Positions 8,864 through 17,984 of a DNA stretch of 56,146 nucleotides are shown in pieces. Each line of letters starts with the position of its first letter. Position 1 is the stretch's first letter. Below the pieces are notes generated by a model. It did no database searches, was not told where the DNA came from, and saw nothing but the letters and a program-made list of their open reading frames with translations. The translations under genes were made by a program, and so were the position numbers. Source of the stretch: Pseudobutyrivibrio sp. (GTDB lineage Bacteria > Bacillota > Clostridia > Lachnospirales > Lachnospiraceae); NCBI RefSeq assembly GCF_017471675.1, contig NZ_JAFUSK010000030.1, forward strand, positions 1 through 56,146, given 5' to 3'.

Positions 8864-10653
8864 CAAACATAAAGCTATGTGGACTCACAAGAGAAGAAGA
8901 TATTAAAAATGCTAATGAGCTAAAGCCAGAATACATTGGCTTTGTCTTCTACGATAAGAGTAGAAGAAATGTATCTAAGGCTCAGGCGAAGAAACTAAAA
9001 AGCCTTCTTAATCCTGAAATCAAGGCTGTTGGTGTATTTGTGGATGCACCTACAAGCACAGTGGAGGAGCTTTACACAGAAAACATTATTGATGTGGCGC
9101 AGCTTCACGGTCATGAGGATGAGGATTACATCAAAGAGCTTATGGATAACAATATTCCTGTTATCAAGACCTTTAATGCTAATTCTCCAGAAGAATTAAT
9201 TAAGGCAGAAAAGTCAGCAGCAGATATGATTATGATTGATGCAGGAAGTGGTGATGGAGTGCCAATCAAAGATTTGAAGCTTCTTACATATCTTGATAGA
9301 CCATTTATTCTTGCAGGTGGTCTTAATAAAGAAAATGTAGCAGATGCCATCGAGATAACAAAGCCATACGCAGTAGATGTCAGTACAGGTATTGAGACAG
9401 ATAGTCACAAGGATAAGAATAAGATGAAGCAATTTGTAGAAGCAGTTCGAAAAGACGAGGTAGTAGAAAACAGCAATGGAAGATTTGGTGTACATGGTGG
9501 ACAGTATATTCCAGAGACACTTATGAATGCAGTGATTGAGTTGGAGGAAGCCTACAATCATTATAAGAATGATCCAGAGTTTAACAGGGAGCTTACAGAT
9601 CTTCTTAATAATTATGCTGGAAGACCAAGCCTTCTATATTATGCTAAGAAGATGACTGAAGACTTAGGTGGTGCCAAGATTTATCTTAAACGAGAGGATT
9701 TGAACCATACAGGCAGTCACAAGATTAACAATGTATTAGGACAGGCGCTTCTTGCTAAGAAGATGGGAAAGACTAGACTGATTGCAGAAACAGGAGCAGG
9801 TCAGCATGGTGTTGCAACAGCTACAGCTGCAGCACTCCTTGGAATGGAATGTGTTGTTTTTATGGGAAAGGAAGACACTGAAAGACAGGCTCTTAATGTG
9901 TATCGTATGAGACTTCTTGGAGCAGAGGTTATTCCTGTAACATCTGGTACTGCTACACTTAAGGATGCAGTTTCTGAGGCTATGAGGGAATGGACTAGCC
10001 GAATAGATGACACACACTACTGCCTTGGTTCAGTAATGGGACCTCATCCATTTCCAACTATTGTAAGAGATTTCCAGGCTATTATTTCTAAGGAAAGCAG
10101 AAGCCAGATTCTTGAGGCAGAGGGAAAATTGCCTGATGCTGTTATTGCCTGTGTTGGTGGTGGAAGCAATGCTATAGGAAGCTTTTATCACTATATTAAT
10201 GATGAGGGAGTTGAGCTTATCGGCTGTGAAGCTGCAGGCAGAGGCATTGATACATTTGAGACAGCAGCAACAGTAAATACAGGAAAGATTGGTATTTTCC
10301 ATGGAATGAAATCATATTTCTGCCAGGATGAATATGGTCAGATTGCACCTGTCTATTCAATTTCTGCTGGCTTGGATTATCCAGGAGTTGGACCAGAGCA
10401 TGCATATCTTCATGATATCGGCCGAGCAAAATATGTACCAGTTACAGATGAGGAAGCGGTAGAGGCATTTGAGTATATTGCCAAGACAGAAGGAATCATT
10501 GCAGCAATCGAGTCAAGCCACGCTATCGCATATGCGAAGAAGCTTGCTCCAACAATGAAAAAAGACCAGATTATCATAGTTACAGTGTCAGGACGAGGCG
10601 ACAAGGATTGTGCAGCAATAGCACGTTACAGAGGGGAGGACATCCATGAGTAA
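8860..10653 (+). CDS. trpFB: Fused phosphoribosylanthranilate isomerase and tryptophan synthase beta chain
   Basis: One uninterrupted 597-residue frame carries two enzymes. Residues 1 to about 200 are TrpF: KLCGLTR with catalytic Cys7, [11 protein letters not shown], a MIMIDAGSG acidic site near 127, and [11 protein letters not shown]. Residues about 207-597 are Trp[14 protein letters not shown] at its start, the PLP lysine Lys288 in [19 protein letters not shown], and the phosphate-binding GGGSNAIG. The linker (about [13 protein letters not shown]) is only about ten residues, so this is a true fusion. TrpF acts before TrpC and TrpB acts after it. Both parts keep their active-site residues. 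The fusion is uncommon in my experience. Confidence 0.95.
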   Translation: MTNIKLCGLTREEDIKNANELKPEYIGFVFYDKSRRNVSKAQAKKLKSLLNPEIKAVGVFVDAPTSTVEELYTENIIDVAQLHGHEDEDYIKELMDNNIPVIKTFNANSPEELIKAEKSAADMIMIDAGSGDGVPIKDLKLLTYLDRPFILAGGLNKENVADAIEITKPYAVDVSTGIETDSHKDKNKMKQFVEAVRKDEVVENSNGRFGVHGGQYIPETLMNAVIELEEAYNHYKNDPEFNRELTDLLNNYAGRPSLLYYAKKMTEDLGGAKIYLKREDLNHTGSHKINNVLGQALLAKKMGKTRLIAETGAGQHGVATATAAALLGMECVVFMGKEDTERQALNVYRMRLLGAEVIPVTSGTATLKDAVSEAMREWTSRIDDTHYCLGSVMGPHPFPTIVRDFQAIISKESRSQILEAEGKLPDAVIACVGGGSNAIGSFYHYINDEGVELIGCEAAGRGIDTFETAATVNTGKIGIFHGMKSYFCQDEYGQIAPVYSISAGLDYPGVGPEHAYLHDIGRAKYVPVTDEEAVEAFEYIAKTEGIIAAIESSHAIAYAKKLAPTMKKDQIIIVTVSGRGDKDCAAIARYRGEDIHE

Positions 10654-11422
10654 AATAGCAGAAGCATTTAACAATAAGAAGGCATTTATTCCATTTATTA
10701 CATGCGGTGATCCTGATTTGGAGACAACTAAGAAGCTTGTTATAGAGATGGAAGCAAACGGTGCAGATTTAATTGAGCTTGGTATTCCTTTTTCAGACCC
10801 TACAGCTGAAGGACCTGTAATTCAAGGTGCAAATATTAGAGCACTTTCAAATGGAATTACTACAGATGATATTTTTGGTATGGTTGCAGAGCTTAGGGAA
10901 ACAGTAAAAATACCACTTGTATTTATGACCTATGCCAATGTGGTTTTCTCTTATGGCAAGGATAGATTTTTTGCAAATTGTAAGAATGCAGGTATTGATG
11001 GAATAATCCTTCCAGATGTTCCTTTTGAGGAAAAGGCTGAGTTTGAGGCGGTTGCAATGGAATATGATGTTGATTTTATATCTATGATTGCCCCTACATC
11101 AAAGGAGCGAATCGACATGATTGCAAAGGAAGCGAAGGGATTTATCTATGTGGTATCCAGCCTTGGCGTTACAGGAACAAGAGCGGAGATAAATAGCAAT
11201 ATTAAAGATCTGGTAGAGCGTGTTAGAAAGAATACTGATGTACCATGCGCTGTAGGCTTTGGTATTTCAAATCCGAAACAGGCAGCTACTATGGCAGGTA
11301 TTTCTGATGGCGCCATCGTTGGTTCGGCAATTGTAAGAATGGTTGAAAAATATGGTAAGGATTCACCAAAGGAAGTTGGCAGATTTGTTAAGGACATAAA
11401 GGAGGCTTACCATGCATCCTAG
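10646..11422 (+). CDS. trpA: Tryptophan synthase alpha chain
   Basis: TrpA splits indole-3-glycerol phosphate and passes indole through a tunnel to TrpB. The 258-residue barrel has [11 protein letters not shown] near residue 15, the catalytic Glu in [12 protein letters not shown] near 47, [12 protein letters not shown] near 123 and [11 protein letters not shown] near 210. The start overlaps the trpFB stop by eight bases, suggesting coupled synthesis of the two subunits. Length is normal for the family. Confidence 0.97.
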   Translation: MSKIAEAFNNKKAFIPFITCGDPDLETTKKLVIEMEANGADLIELGIPFSDPTAEGPVIQGANIRALSNGITTDDIFGMVAELRETVKIPLVFMTYANVVFSYGKDRFFANCKNAGIDGIILPDVPFEEKAEFEAVAMEYDVDFISMIAPTSKERIDMIAKEAKGFIYVVSSLGVTGTRAEINSNIKDLVERVRKNTDVPCAVGFGISNPKQAATMAGISDGAIVGSAIVRMVEKYGKDSPKEVGRFVKDIKEAYHAS

Positions 11423-12941
11423 TATTGATGAGGTAAGAAATTTATCTAAAAAGGGAGATTACAAAAGAATCCCTGTAATGATTGAAATGCTTTCCGATGG
11501 CTACACCCCAATAGAGGTTATGAGGATTATCAGAAACACAAGTAATCAATGCTATCTATTGGAAAGCGCAAGTCAATCAGAAACATGGGGACGATATACT
11601 TTCTTAGGATTTAATCCTAAGCTGGAGATAACCTGTTCTGATGGCAAGCTGTTAATCAAGGAAAACAATGGAGGAAGCAAGGCTTTAATAGAAGAAAGAA
11701 ATGTAAAGCATCCAAATGAGACCTTGAGGGAAATTCTTGCCAAATACAAGACTCCGAGGGTTGAAGGCTTTCCCACATTTACAGGAGGACTTGTGGGATA
11801 TTTTTCCTATGATTATATTAAGTATGCTGAGCCTAAGCTTGGATTAAAATGCGATAGTGAGGATGATTTCAAAGACATGGATTTAATGCTCTTTGATGAT
11901 GTTATTGCATTTGATAATTTCAGGCAGAAAATCTATTTGATTACAGGTGTAATGGTGGATGAAAAAATACCTTATACCGATGATTTTAATGAAGGATTTG
12001 ACGAGCTTAATATTAAGTACGAAAGGGCTTATAACAAGCTTCTTGAGATTAAGTATCTATTACAAAATGGTGCCAAGAAGCATTTTGAACCAATCAGACT
12101 TAAGACAGAAATCACCCCAAAGTTTACACCAGAAGAATATGGTCAGATGGTAGAAAAAGCTAAGCACTATATTAAGGAAGGGGATATCTTTCAGGTGGTG
12201 CTTTCTAATCCGCTTAGTGCCAAAGCTTCTGGAAGCTTGTTTGATACCTACAGGTTGCTTCGTGCTAGCAACCCATCTCCATATATGTTTTATTTTAACA
12301 GCTCTGATATAGAGATTGCAGGTGCATCTCCTGAAACTCTTGTGAAGGTGGCTGATGGTAAGGTAAGCACATTTCCACTGGCTGGCACCAGACCAAGGGG
12401 CAAGGATGGGATGGAAGATAAAGCATTAGAGGAAGAGCTACTTGCTGATGAAAAGGAAAGAGCAGAGCATAACATGCTTGTAGACCTAGGTAGAAATGAC
12501 ATAGGAAAAATCGCGCGTCTTGGAAGTGTAGCTGTTGATAAATATATGGGAATAGAACGATTCTCTCATGTAATGCACATAGGCTCTACTGTGGTGGGAG
12601 CGCTTTCTGAGGATAAGGATGCTATAGATGCAGTGGACGCTATACTCCCAGCAGGTACTCTTTCTGGTGCACCCAAGTTTAGGGCTTGTCAGATAATAGA
12701 GGAACTAGAGCAAAGCAAACGAGGAATCTATGGTGGAGCTATAGGATACCTGGATTTTTCAGGAAACTTAGATGTATGCATTGCCATAAGGCTTGTGTAT
12801 AAAAAGGATGACAGCATTTATATTCGCTCAGGAGCAGGCATAGTATATGATTCTGTGCCAGAAAAGGAAGCAGTGGAATGTATTAATAAAGCAAAGGCTG
12901 TGGTAAACGCCATCAAGCAGGCTGAGGGAGGAATAGAATGA
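11412..12941 (+). CDS. trpE: Anthranilate synthase component I
   Basis: TrpE makes anthranilate from chorismate and ammonia supplied by TrpG. The 509-residue protein carries the LLESA segment near residue 50 that forms part of the tryptophan feedback site. The chorismate-binding half includes GDIFQVVLS near 255, ASPETLVKV near 304, LAGTRPRG near 323 and LPAGTLSGAPK near 412. Feedback inhibition is therefore expected on top of T-box control. The start overlaps trpA by 11 bases. Its place near the operon end is unusual. Confidence 0.96.
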   Translation: MHPSIDEVRNLSKKGDYKRIPVMIEMLSDGYTPIEVMRIIRNTSNQCYLLESASQSETWGRYTFLGFNPKLEITCSDGKLLIKENNGGSKALIEERNVKHPNETLREILAKYKTPRVEGFPTFTGGLVGYFSYDYIKYAEPKLGLKCDSEDDFKDMDLMLFDDVIAFDNFRQKIYLITGVMVDEKIPYTDDFNEGFDELNIKYERAYNKLLEIKYLLQNGAKKHFEPIRLKTEITPKFTPEEYGQMVEKAKHYIKEGDIFQVVLSNPLSAKASGSLFDTYRLLRASNPSPYMFYFNSSDIEIAGASPETLVKVADGKVSTFPLAGTRPRGKDGMEDKALEEELLADEKERAEHNMLVDLGRNDIGKIARLGSVAVDKYMGIERFSHVMHIGSTVVGALSEDKDAIDAVDAILPAGTLSGAPKFRACQIIEELEQSKRGIYGGAIGYLDFSGNLDVCIAIRLVYKKDDSIYIRSGAGIVYDSVPEKEAVECINKAKAVVNAIKQAEGGIE

Positions 12942-13501
12942 TATTACTAATAGACAATTATGACAGCTTCTCCTATAACCTCTATCAGCTTGTGGGAGAA
13001 ATTAATCCTGATATTAAGGTTGTGAGAAATGATGAACTTCGTATATGCGATATAGAAAAGCTAAATCCTAGCCATATAATCATATCTCCTGGACCAGGCA
13101 GGCCAATTGAGGCAGGTATATGTGAGGATGTGATAGCTCATTTTGCAGGAAAGATACCTATTCTTGGAGTATGCTTAGGTCATCAGGCTATCTGTGAGAC
13201 CTTTGGAGCTAATATCACTTACGCTAAGGAGCTTATGCATGGAAAGCAGTCTGATGTAAAGATAGATACAAGCTCAAAGATTTTTAAAGGCTTGCCAGAT
13301 ACTATAAAAGTGGCAAGATACCATTCACTTGCAGCAGAGGCTAAGAGCTTGCCAACAAATCTTAAGATTTTAGCCACCACAGATGATGGAGAGATAATGG
13401 CCGTAGCACATAAAGAATATGAAGTGTATGGCTTGCAGTTTCACCCAGAGTCTATACTCACACCAGATGGAAAAAAGATGATAGAAAATTTTGTTTCATA
13501 G
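12938..13501 (+). CDS. trpG: Anthranilate synthase component II (glutamine amidotransferase)
   Basis: A 187-residue class I amidotransferase that releases ammonia from glutamine for TrpE. Visible motifs are LLIDNYDSFSYNLYQ at the N-terminus, ISPGPGRP, the nucleophile Cys in ILGVCLGHQAI near residue 79, and the His-Glu pair in LQFHPESIL near 168. ATGA overlap with trpE indicates stoichiometric translation. It might also serve p-aminobenzoate synthesis, as TrpG does in some Firmicutes. It is the last trp gene, and I see no strong terminator before the next gene. Confidence 0.95.
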   Translation: MILLIDNYDSFSYNLYQLVGEINPDIKVVRNDELRICDIEKLNPSHIIISPGPGRPIEAGICEDVIAHFAGKIPILGVCLGHQAICETFGANITYAKELMHGKQSDVKIDTSSKIFKGLPDTIKVARYHSLAAEAKSLPTNLKILATTDDGEIMAVAHKEYEVYGLQFHPESILTPDGKKMIENFVS

Positions 13502-13568
13502 AACTATCACTGTGCAGAAGATAAAATCTGTGTTATCATCAAAATAGATAATTGAAGGAGATAATATA

Positions 13569-13829
13569 ATGCCAGTTATATCTAGATTTTTTGGAATTGA
13601 TATTTTGATGTATTATGATGATCATAACCCGCCCCATTTTCATGCAAAATATGGGGATTATAAAGCTTTGATAGATATTAATAAAGCTAGGGTGCTAGAA
13701 GGAAATTTGCCATCTGCACAGATGAAATTAGTTTTAGCTTGGGCCATTATTCATAAAGAAGAATTGCTTGAAGACTGGAAATTAGCGCAGATGATGGAAA
13801 CATTAACAAAGATTGAGCCATTGAGGTAA
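13569..13829 (+). CDS. DUF4160 protein (first gene of a toxin-antitoxin-like pair)
   Basis: An 86-residue protein with a good GAAGGAG site. The sequence begins MPVISRFFGIDILMYYDDHN and continues PPHFHAKYGDYKA, the hallmark of DUF4160. Members occur almost always next to a DUF2442 protein, as here, and the pair is often suspected to be a toxin-antitoxin module. The biochemical role is not established and I do not assign one. It sits three bases before its partner and after trpG. Confidence 0.85.
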   Translation: MPVISRFFGIDILMYYDDHNPPHFHAKYGDYKALIDINKARVLEGNLPSAQMKLVLAWAIIHKEELLEDWKLAQMMETLTKIEPLR

Positions 13830-13832
13830 GAT

Positions 13833-14102
13833 ATGATTGAAATTGTTCAAGTAGTACCACAAATTAATTATAAAGTTTGGGTATATTTTGCTGATGGGAA
13901 AATAACTGAATATGATATGAATCCTAATTTGGATAAAGGTGTTTTTAAACAATTAAGGGATATTGATATATTTATTAATAGGTGCTGCATTATGAATGAC
14001 ACCCTAGCTTGGGATGTTGGTGAAAATGGAGAAGAAGACTGTATAGATATTGATCCAGTTGTTCTTTATTCAAGCCCAGAATTGATTAATGAATGTGCTT
14101 AG
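13833..14102 (+). CDS. DUF2442 protein (partner of the DUF4160 protein)
   Basis: An 89-residue acidic protein of the DUF2442 type. Features are VWVYFADGKITEYDM in the middle, GVFKQLRDIDIF, and a late AWDVGENGEEDCIDIDP stretch. DUF2442 proteins are small, beta-rich and typically linked to DUF4160 genes. If the pair is a toxin-antitoxin system, the acidic partner would be the more natural antitoxin, but that is a guess. It closes a two-gene unit just before the promoter of the amino-acid transporter. Confidence 0.82.
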   Translation: MIEIVQVVPQINYKVWVYFADGKITEYDMNPNLDKGVFKQLRDIDIFINRCCIMNDTLAWDVGENGEEDCIDIDPVVLYSSPELINECA

Positions 14103-14162
14103 CTTTTAAGCAATTAATCAATACTTTAGTACAGTAGACTAAATAAAAAATGTAAATTAAGG

Positions 14163-14191
14163 TTGACATTTTATAAAGAAAACAGTTATAT
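14163..14191 (+). promoter_or_regulatory. Promoter of the amino-acid ABC transporter operon
   Basis: TTGACA at 14163-14168, a 17-base spacer and TTATAT at 14186-14191. The transcript should begin near 14198, only about seven bases before the hexaloop hairpin of the leader. Confidence 0.85.
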
Positions 14192-14204
14192 TATTTGCAA
14201 TAAG

Positions 14205-14244
14205 GACGAAGGCGTCTGCTACAAGGTAGCAGGCGCCTTTTTTG
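14205..14244 (+). promoter_or_regulatory. Leader 1: hexaloop hairpin overlapping a terminator (putative ANTAR target)
   Basis: GAC-GAAGGC-GTC (14205-14216) can form a small hairpin with a six-base loop. Its second half belongs to the 5' arm of a strong terminator, GGCGTCTGCTA (14211-14221) paired with TAGCAGGCGCC (14227-14237), then a T-tract. The two folds exclude each other. Loop position 4 is G as in ANTAR targets, but position 1 is G rather than A. The same design stands ahead of four other nitrogen genes in the window. Confidence 0.75.
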
Positions 14245-14312
14245 TTTATAGCATTTGTTGCGCAAAAAGCTATATGCATACTTAAAAGGAATTAAAGAGA
14301 GGAGACTTTGAT

Positions 14313-15122
14313 ATGAGAAAAATGATACTTTCATTATTATTGGTGTTTGCGACTACAGCTACAATGGCAGGATGTGGTAGTAATTCTAAACAGTCTAGTG
14401 CTGAAAAAAGCACAGAAGCTACCACTACTACTGCTAGTTCAGAAAAGAAATGGGTAATTGTAACAGATACTGCATTCAAGCCATTTGAATATACAGACGA
14501 TAATGGTGACTTTGTGGGGATTGATGTTGATATTCTTGATGCAATAGCTGCAAATCAAGGATTTGAATACGAGCTAAAGCCCCTAGGTTGGGATGCTTCA
14601 ATTGCAGCATGCCAGGCAGGTCAGGCAGATGGAATGATTGCAGGTGCATCTATTACAGACGAAAGAAAAGCATCTGGATGGGTTTTCTCTGATGGATACT
14701 ATGATGCAAATCAGTCTATGGCTGTAGAGGCATCATCTGATATTACAGGATTTGAGGATTTAAATGGACAGTCAGTTGCAGTTAAGACAGGTACAATGAG
14801 TGCTACTTACGCAGAGAGCCTTTCAAGTGAGTACGGTTTCACTGTTACATACTTTGAGGATTCTCCTACGATGTATCAGGCAGTTGTAGGTGGTCAGGTT
14901 GCTGCTTGCTTCGATGATACTCCAATTATGGCTTCAAATATTAAAGATACTGGTATTTCAATGAAGATTGTTGAGGGTACTGGTAATGAACCTGCTGAAT
15001 ATGGATTTGCGATATTCAACACAGACAACCAAGAGCTTATTGATATGTTTAATGCAGGTCTTGCAAATATCAAGGCAAACGGTACATATGATGAAATTAT
15101 TGCAAAGTACTTAGGCGAATAG
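14313..15122 (+). CDS. Polar amino-acid ABC transporter, substrate-binding lipoprotein
   Basis: A 269-residue extracytoplasmic solute receptor of the family 3 (His/Gln/Arg-type) group. The lipoprotein signal ends in MAGCGSN, with lipidated Cys21, followed by a Ser/Thr/Glu linker. The binding domain starts with KWVIVTDTAFKPFEYTDDNG and contains GFEYELKPLGWD, VKTGTMSATYAES and a late YGFAIFNTDNQEL. The cargo cannot be told from sequence; glutamine or a general polar amino acid is likely from context. Permease and ATPase genes follow. A hairpin after this gene may favour receptor over membrane parts. Confidence 0.93.
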   Translation: MRKMILSLLLVFATTATMAGCGSNSKQSSAEKSTEATTTTASSEKKWVIVTDTAFKPFEYTDDNGDFVGIDVDILDAIAANQGFEYELKPLGWDASIAACQAGQADGMIAGASITDERKASGWVFSDGYYDANQSMAVEASSDITGFEDLNGQSVAVKTGTMSATYAESLSSEYGFTVTYFEDSPTMYQAVVGGQVAACFDDTPIMASNIKDTGISMKIVEGTGNEPAEYGFAIFNTDNQELIDMFNAGLANIKANGTYDEIIAKYLGE

Positions 15123-15136
15123 CATTAGATTAAAAG

Positions 15137-15165
15137 GGGCAGGGGGTTCCTGCCCTAATTGTTTT
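15137..15165 (+). terminator. Intra-operon hairpin after the receptor gene (partial attenuator)
   Basis: GGGCAGG (15137-15143) pairs with CCTGCCC (15149-15155) around a five-base loop, followed by an imperfect T-rich tail. It lies between the receptor and permease genes. The usual meaning is partial termination or 3'-end protection, giving more receptor than permease. Confidence 0.7.
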
Positions 15166-15194
15166 ATAAAACCAGTTAGAAAGGGTTATTTTTT

Positions 15195-15866
15195 ATGTTA
15201 ACTATTATTACAGTTTATGGGTCGATGCTTCTTGTTGCTATGGGAAGAACATTGCTCCTTGCATTACTAGGCTTATTTTTTGCCTGCATCATTGGTATGC
15301 TTTTCGGAATTATGGGTGTAGTAAAAAACAGAGTAAGTAATGTAATTTCACAGATTTTCGTTGATGTAATCAGAGGGGTTCCGATGATTGTATTAGCCTT
15401 CTTTGTGTATTTTGGTATTCCTTATTTATTTAATACCATCATTGGAGGTTTCTCTGTTAGTATGACAGCACTTCAGGCAGGTACAATCTGTCTTGCATTG
15501 AACTGTGGTGCTTATATGGCAGAAATTATTAGAGCAGGTATTCAGTCTGTTGATAAAGGTCAGACGGAAGCTGCCAGATCTCTTGGTCTTACATACGGAC
15601 AGTCTATGCGCAAGGTCGTATTACCTCAGGCTATCAAGACAATGATTCCTACATTCATCAACCAGTTTATTATTACACTCAAGGATACATCCATTCTTTC
15701 AGTTATCGGTTTTCCAGAACTTGTTAACACAGCAAAGAATGTACAGGCAAACACATTCATGTCATTCCAGACATGGGCTATTGTTGGTGTGATGTATCTT
15801 ATAGTTATTACTATCCTTTCACGTAGTGCAAAGGTTCTTGAAAGGGGATTAAACGTTGGCAGATAA
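15195..15866 (+). CDS. Polar amino-acid ABC transporter permease
   Basis: A 223-residue inner-membrane permease of the HisM/GlnP type with about five hydrophobic spans. The cytoplasmic coupling motif is visible as [20 protein letters not shown] near residues 115-135, followed by a conserved [19 protein letters not shown]. These permeases work as homodimers or paired with a sister subunit; only one is encoded here, so a homodimer is likely. The ATPase start overlaps its end. Confidence 0.94.
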   Translation: MLTIITVYGSMLLVAMGRTLLLALLGLFFACIIGMLFGIMGVVKNRVSNVISQIFVDVIRGVPMIVLAFFVYFGIPYLFNTIIGGFSVSMTALQAGTICLALNCGAYMAEIIRAGIQSVDKGQTEAARSLGLTYGQSMRKVVLPQAIKTMIPTFINQFIITLKDTSILSVIGFPELVNTAKNVQANTFMSFQTWAIVGVMYLIVITILSRSAKVLERGLNVGR

Positions 15867-16596
15867 AGAAATCAAAATCAGTGTTAAAAATCTTAAGAAG
15901 TGTTATGGCGACTTGGAGGTATTAAAGGATATTTCTACAGATGTCACTAAGGGAGAGGTTGTTTGTGTAATCGGTCCTTCAGGTTCTGGAAAGTCCACAT
16001 TTTTACGTTGCCTAAACAGACTTGAAACTGTTACAGCAGGCTCAATTGTTGTTGATGGAAATGATATTACAGACAAGCACATTAATATCAATAAAGTTAG
16101 AGAAAACATTGGAATGGTGTTCCAGCATTTCAATCTTTTCAACAACTTAAACATACTTGATAACCTTACACTTGCACCAGTTCAGCTTAAGAAGTGTTCT
16201 AAGGCTGAGGCAGAGGAGCGTGCTAAAAAGATGCTTGCAAAGGTTGGGCTTGAGGACAAGGCAACTAGCTTCCCTAGTCAACTTTCTGGTGGACAGAAGC
16301 AGCGTGTTGCTATCGCTCGCGCACTTTGCATGGAGCCAGATATCATGCTTTTTGATGAGCCAACATCAGCTCTTGATCCAGAAATGGTAGGAGAAGTTCT
16401 TCAAGTAATGAAGGATTTGGCTGCAGATGGCATGACTATGGTTATTGTTACTCACGAAATGGGATTTGCCAGAGAAGTGGCAGATAGAGTTATTTTTATG
16501 GATGGTGGTTACATTGTCGAGGAAGGCACTCCTTCAGAGGTATTGCTTAATCCAAAGGAACCTAGAACCATCGATTTCTTAAATAAGGTGTTATAA
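15856..16596 (+). CDS. Polar amino-acid ABC transporter ATP-binding protein
   Basis: A 246-residue GlnQ/HisP-type ATPase. Walker A is GPSGSGKST near residue 38, Q-loop [10 protein letters not shown] near 85, signature [15 protein letters not shown] near 138 and Walker [15 protein letters not shown] near 160. The H-loop reads VTHEMGFA. The start is TTG at 15856 with AAGGGGA upstream at usable spacing, and it overlaps the permease stop. It powers the receptor/permease pair encoded just upstream. Confidence 0.95.
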   Translation: MADKEIKISVKNLKKCYGDLEVLKDISTDVTKGEVVCVIGPSGSGKSTFLRCLNRLETVTAGSIVVDGNDITDKHININKVRENIGMVFQHFNLFNNLNILDNLTLAPVQLKKCSKAEAEERAKKMLAKVGLEDKATSFPSQLSGGQKQRVAIARALCMEPDIMLFDEPTSALDPEMVGEVLQVMKDLAADGMTMVIVTHEMGFAREVADRVIFMDGGYIVEEGTPSEVLLNPKEPRTIDFLNKVL

Positions 16597-16605
16597 GAGG
16601 GGCAT

Positions 16606-17193
16606 ATGAAAAACATAATTACAATCAGCCGTCAGTTTGGTGCTGGCGGAGGTACAATAGGTAAGGAGGTAGCTGAGCGTTTAGGTTACTATTACTGCGA
16701 TAAGGATATGATTGTTAGAGCGTCAATCGAATCTGGCAATCTTAGTCCAGAAGAGGTTCACTACTTTGATGAGAAGGTACCAAGAGAGTTTGGTTTGGGA
16801 CAGAGTCTGTTTGATTTCTATAACAAGCCACTTGATGAGCGTCTTTACAATGCTCAAAAAGAAGCAATACGAAAAGTCGCCGAAAAAGGCAACTGCGTAA
16901 TTGTTGGTAGAAATGCCAATATTATTCTTAAGGAATTTGATCGCTCACTTCATGTATTTGTTTCTGGTACAGAGCATTTTCGCGTTAAACGAATGATGGA
17001 AAGAATGCCAAGCACTACAGAAGAAAAGGTTCGAGAGGAACTTCACAATGTGGACAAGGCAAGAAACAAATACTGTAAGCATTATACAGGAACAGATTTC
17101 GGAAATGCTGTATTTTATGATTTGTGTTTAAAGAGCTCTACACTTGGGCTTGAAAAATGTGTTGATATTATTTGCAATACAGCGAAGATTTAA
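16606..17193 (+). CDS. Cytidylate kinase-like family protein
   Basis: A 195-residue P-loop-type protein beginning MKNIITISRQFGAGGGTIGK, the pattern of the cytidylate-kinase-like family common in Clostridia. Further on it has GNCVIVGRNANIIL and a basic RVKRMMERM lid-like segment. True CMP kinases are a different subgroup, so a nucleoside monophosphate substrate is uncertain. It begins nine bases after the ATPase gene and is probably the last gene of the transporter operon. Why it is linked to amino-acid uptake is not clear. Confidence 0.85.
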   Translation: MKNIITISRQFGAGGGTIGKEVAERLGYYYCDKDMIVRASIESGNLSPEEVHYFDEKVPREFGLGQSLFDFYNKPLDERLYNAQKEAIRKVAEKGNCVIVGRNANIILKEFDRSLHVFVSGTEHFRVKRMMERMPSTTEEKVREELHNVDKARNKYCKHYTGTDFGNAVFYDLCLKSSTLGLEKCVDIICNTAKI

Positions 17194-17213
17194 AATTTGA
17201 TATATTTCTAATG

Positions 17214-17251
17214 GACAAAGGCGTCTGCTAATAAATAGCAGGCGCCTTTTG
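17214..17251 (+). promoter_or_regulatory. Leader 2: hexaloop hairpin overlapping a terminator (putative ANTAR target)
   Basis: GAC-AAAGGC-GTC (17214-17225) gives a six-base loop with A at position 1 and G at position 4, the ANTAR-target pattern. Its 3' half is part of the terminator GGCGTCTGCTA (17220-17230) with TAGCAGGCGCC (17236-17246) and four T. The stem is identical to that of leader 1. No convincing separate promoter is visible here, so it may act both as terminator of the upstream operon and as a read-through control for the hydrolase/NAD synthetase genes. Confidence 0.72.
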
Positions 17252-17271
17252 CAGACTTAGGAGGAAATTTA

Positions 17272-17973
17272 ATGAGACCGGTTATAGGATTAATACCTTT
17301 ATTTGATGATGAGAAGGAAAGCTATTGGATGCTTCCAGGATATATGAAAGCTATAGAGAAGTCAGGGGGAGTTCCTATTATGCTTCCTTTTTCGCAGGAT
17401 GAAAATGAGTTGATAATTGCATATGGATTATGTGATGGAATCCTATTTACAGGAGGACATGATGTATCGCCTAAAATTTATGGTCAGGGTCCAACAGATA
17501 AATGTGGAATAACTTGCGAAACAAGAGATGCAATGGAAGGATTTTTACTAGATTTGTGTATCTCAGATAACAAGCCAATGCTTGGAATTTGTAGAGGCAT
17601 CCAATTTATAAATGCATATTTGGGCGGTACGCTATATCAGGATTTGCCCACAGAGTATAAAAGCAATATAGAACATCATATGACGCCGCCTTATGATAAT
17701 TCGATTCACAATGTTGATGTAAAGGATAAGAGTAAATTGGCGAATATTATTGGCGCAGGTATACATAGCGTCAATAGCTATCATCACCAAGCAATTAAAG
17801 AGTTGGCAGATGGACTTGAAGCTATGGCGATATCAGAGGATGGACTGGTGGAATCTATAGCAATCAAAAATCAGAAATTCGCAATTGCGGTACAGTGGCA
17901 TCCAGAATTTTCATATGGCAGTAGTGAAGACAGTAAGAAGATTATGAAGGCTTTTGTAGATTCATGTATGTAA
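17272..17973 (+). CDS. Gamma-glutamyl-gamma-aminobutyrate hydrolase family protein (class I amidotransferase-like)
   Basis: A 233-residue peptidase C26/PuuD-like hydrolase. The nucleophile Cys is in MLGICRGIQFINAYLGG near residue 107, and the His-Glu pair is in VQWHPEFSYG near 212. An ILFTGGHDVSPKIYG loop near 62 is typical. PuuD-type enzymes split gamma-glutamyl compounds such as gamma-glutamyl-GABA in putrescine use, releasing glutamate. With polyamine genes in the next operon this fits nitrogen salvage, but substrate is inferred. It starts 22 bases after the leader terminator with an AGGAGG site. Confidence 0.92.
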   Translation: MRPVIGLIPLFDDEKESYWMLPGYMKAIEKSGGVPIMLPFSQDENELIIAYGLCDGILFTGGHDVSPKIYGQGPTDKCGITCETRDAMEGFLLDLCISDNKPMLGICRGIQFINAYLGGTLYQDLPTEYKSNIEHHMTPPYDNSIHNVDVKDKSKLANIIGAGIHSVNSYHHQAIKELADGLEAMAISEDGLVESIAIKNQKFAIAVQWHPEFSYGSSEDSKKIMKAFVDSCM

Positions 17974-17984
17974 GAGAACAATTT

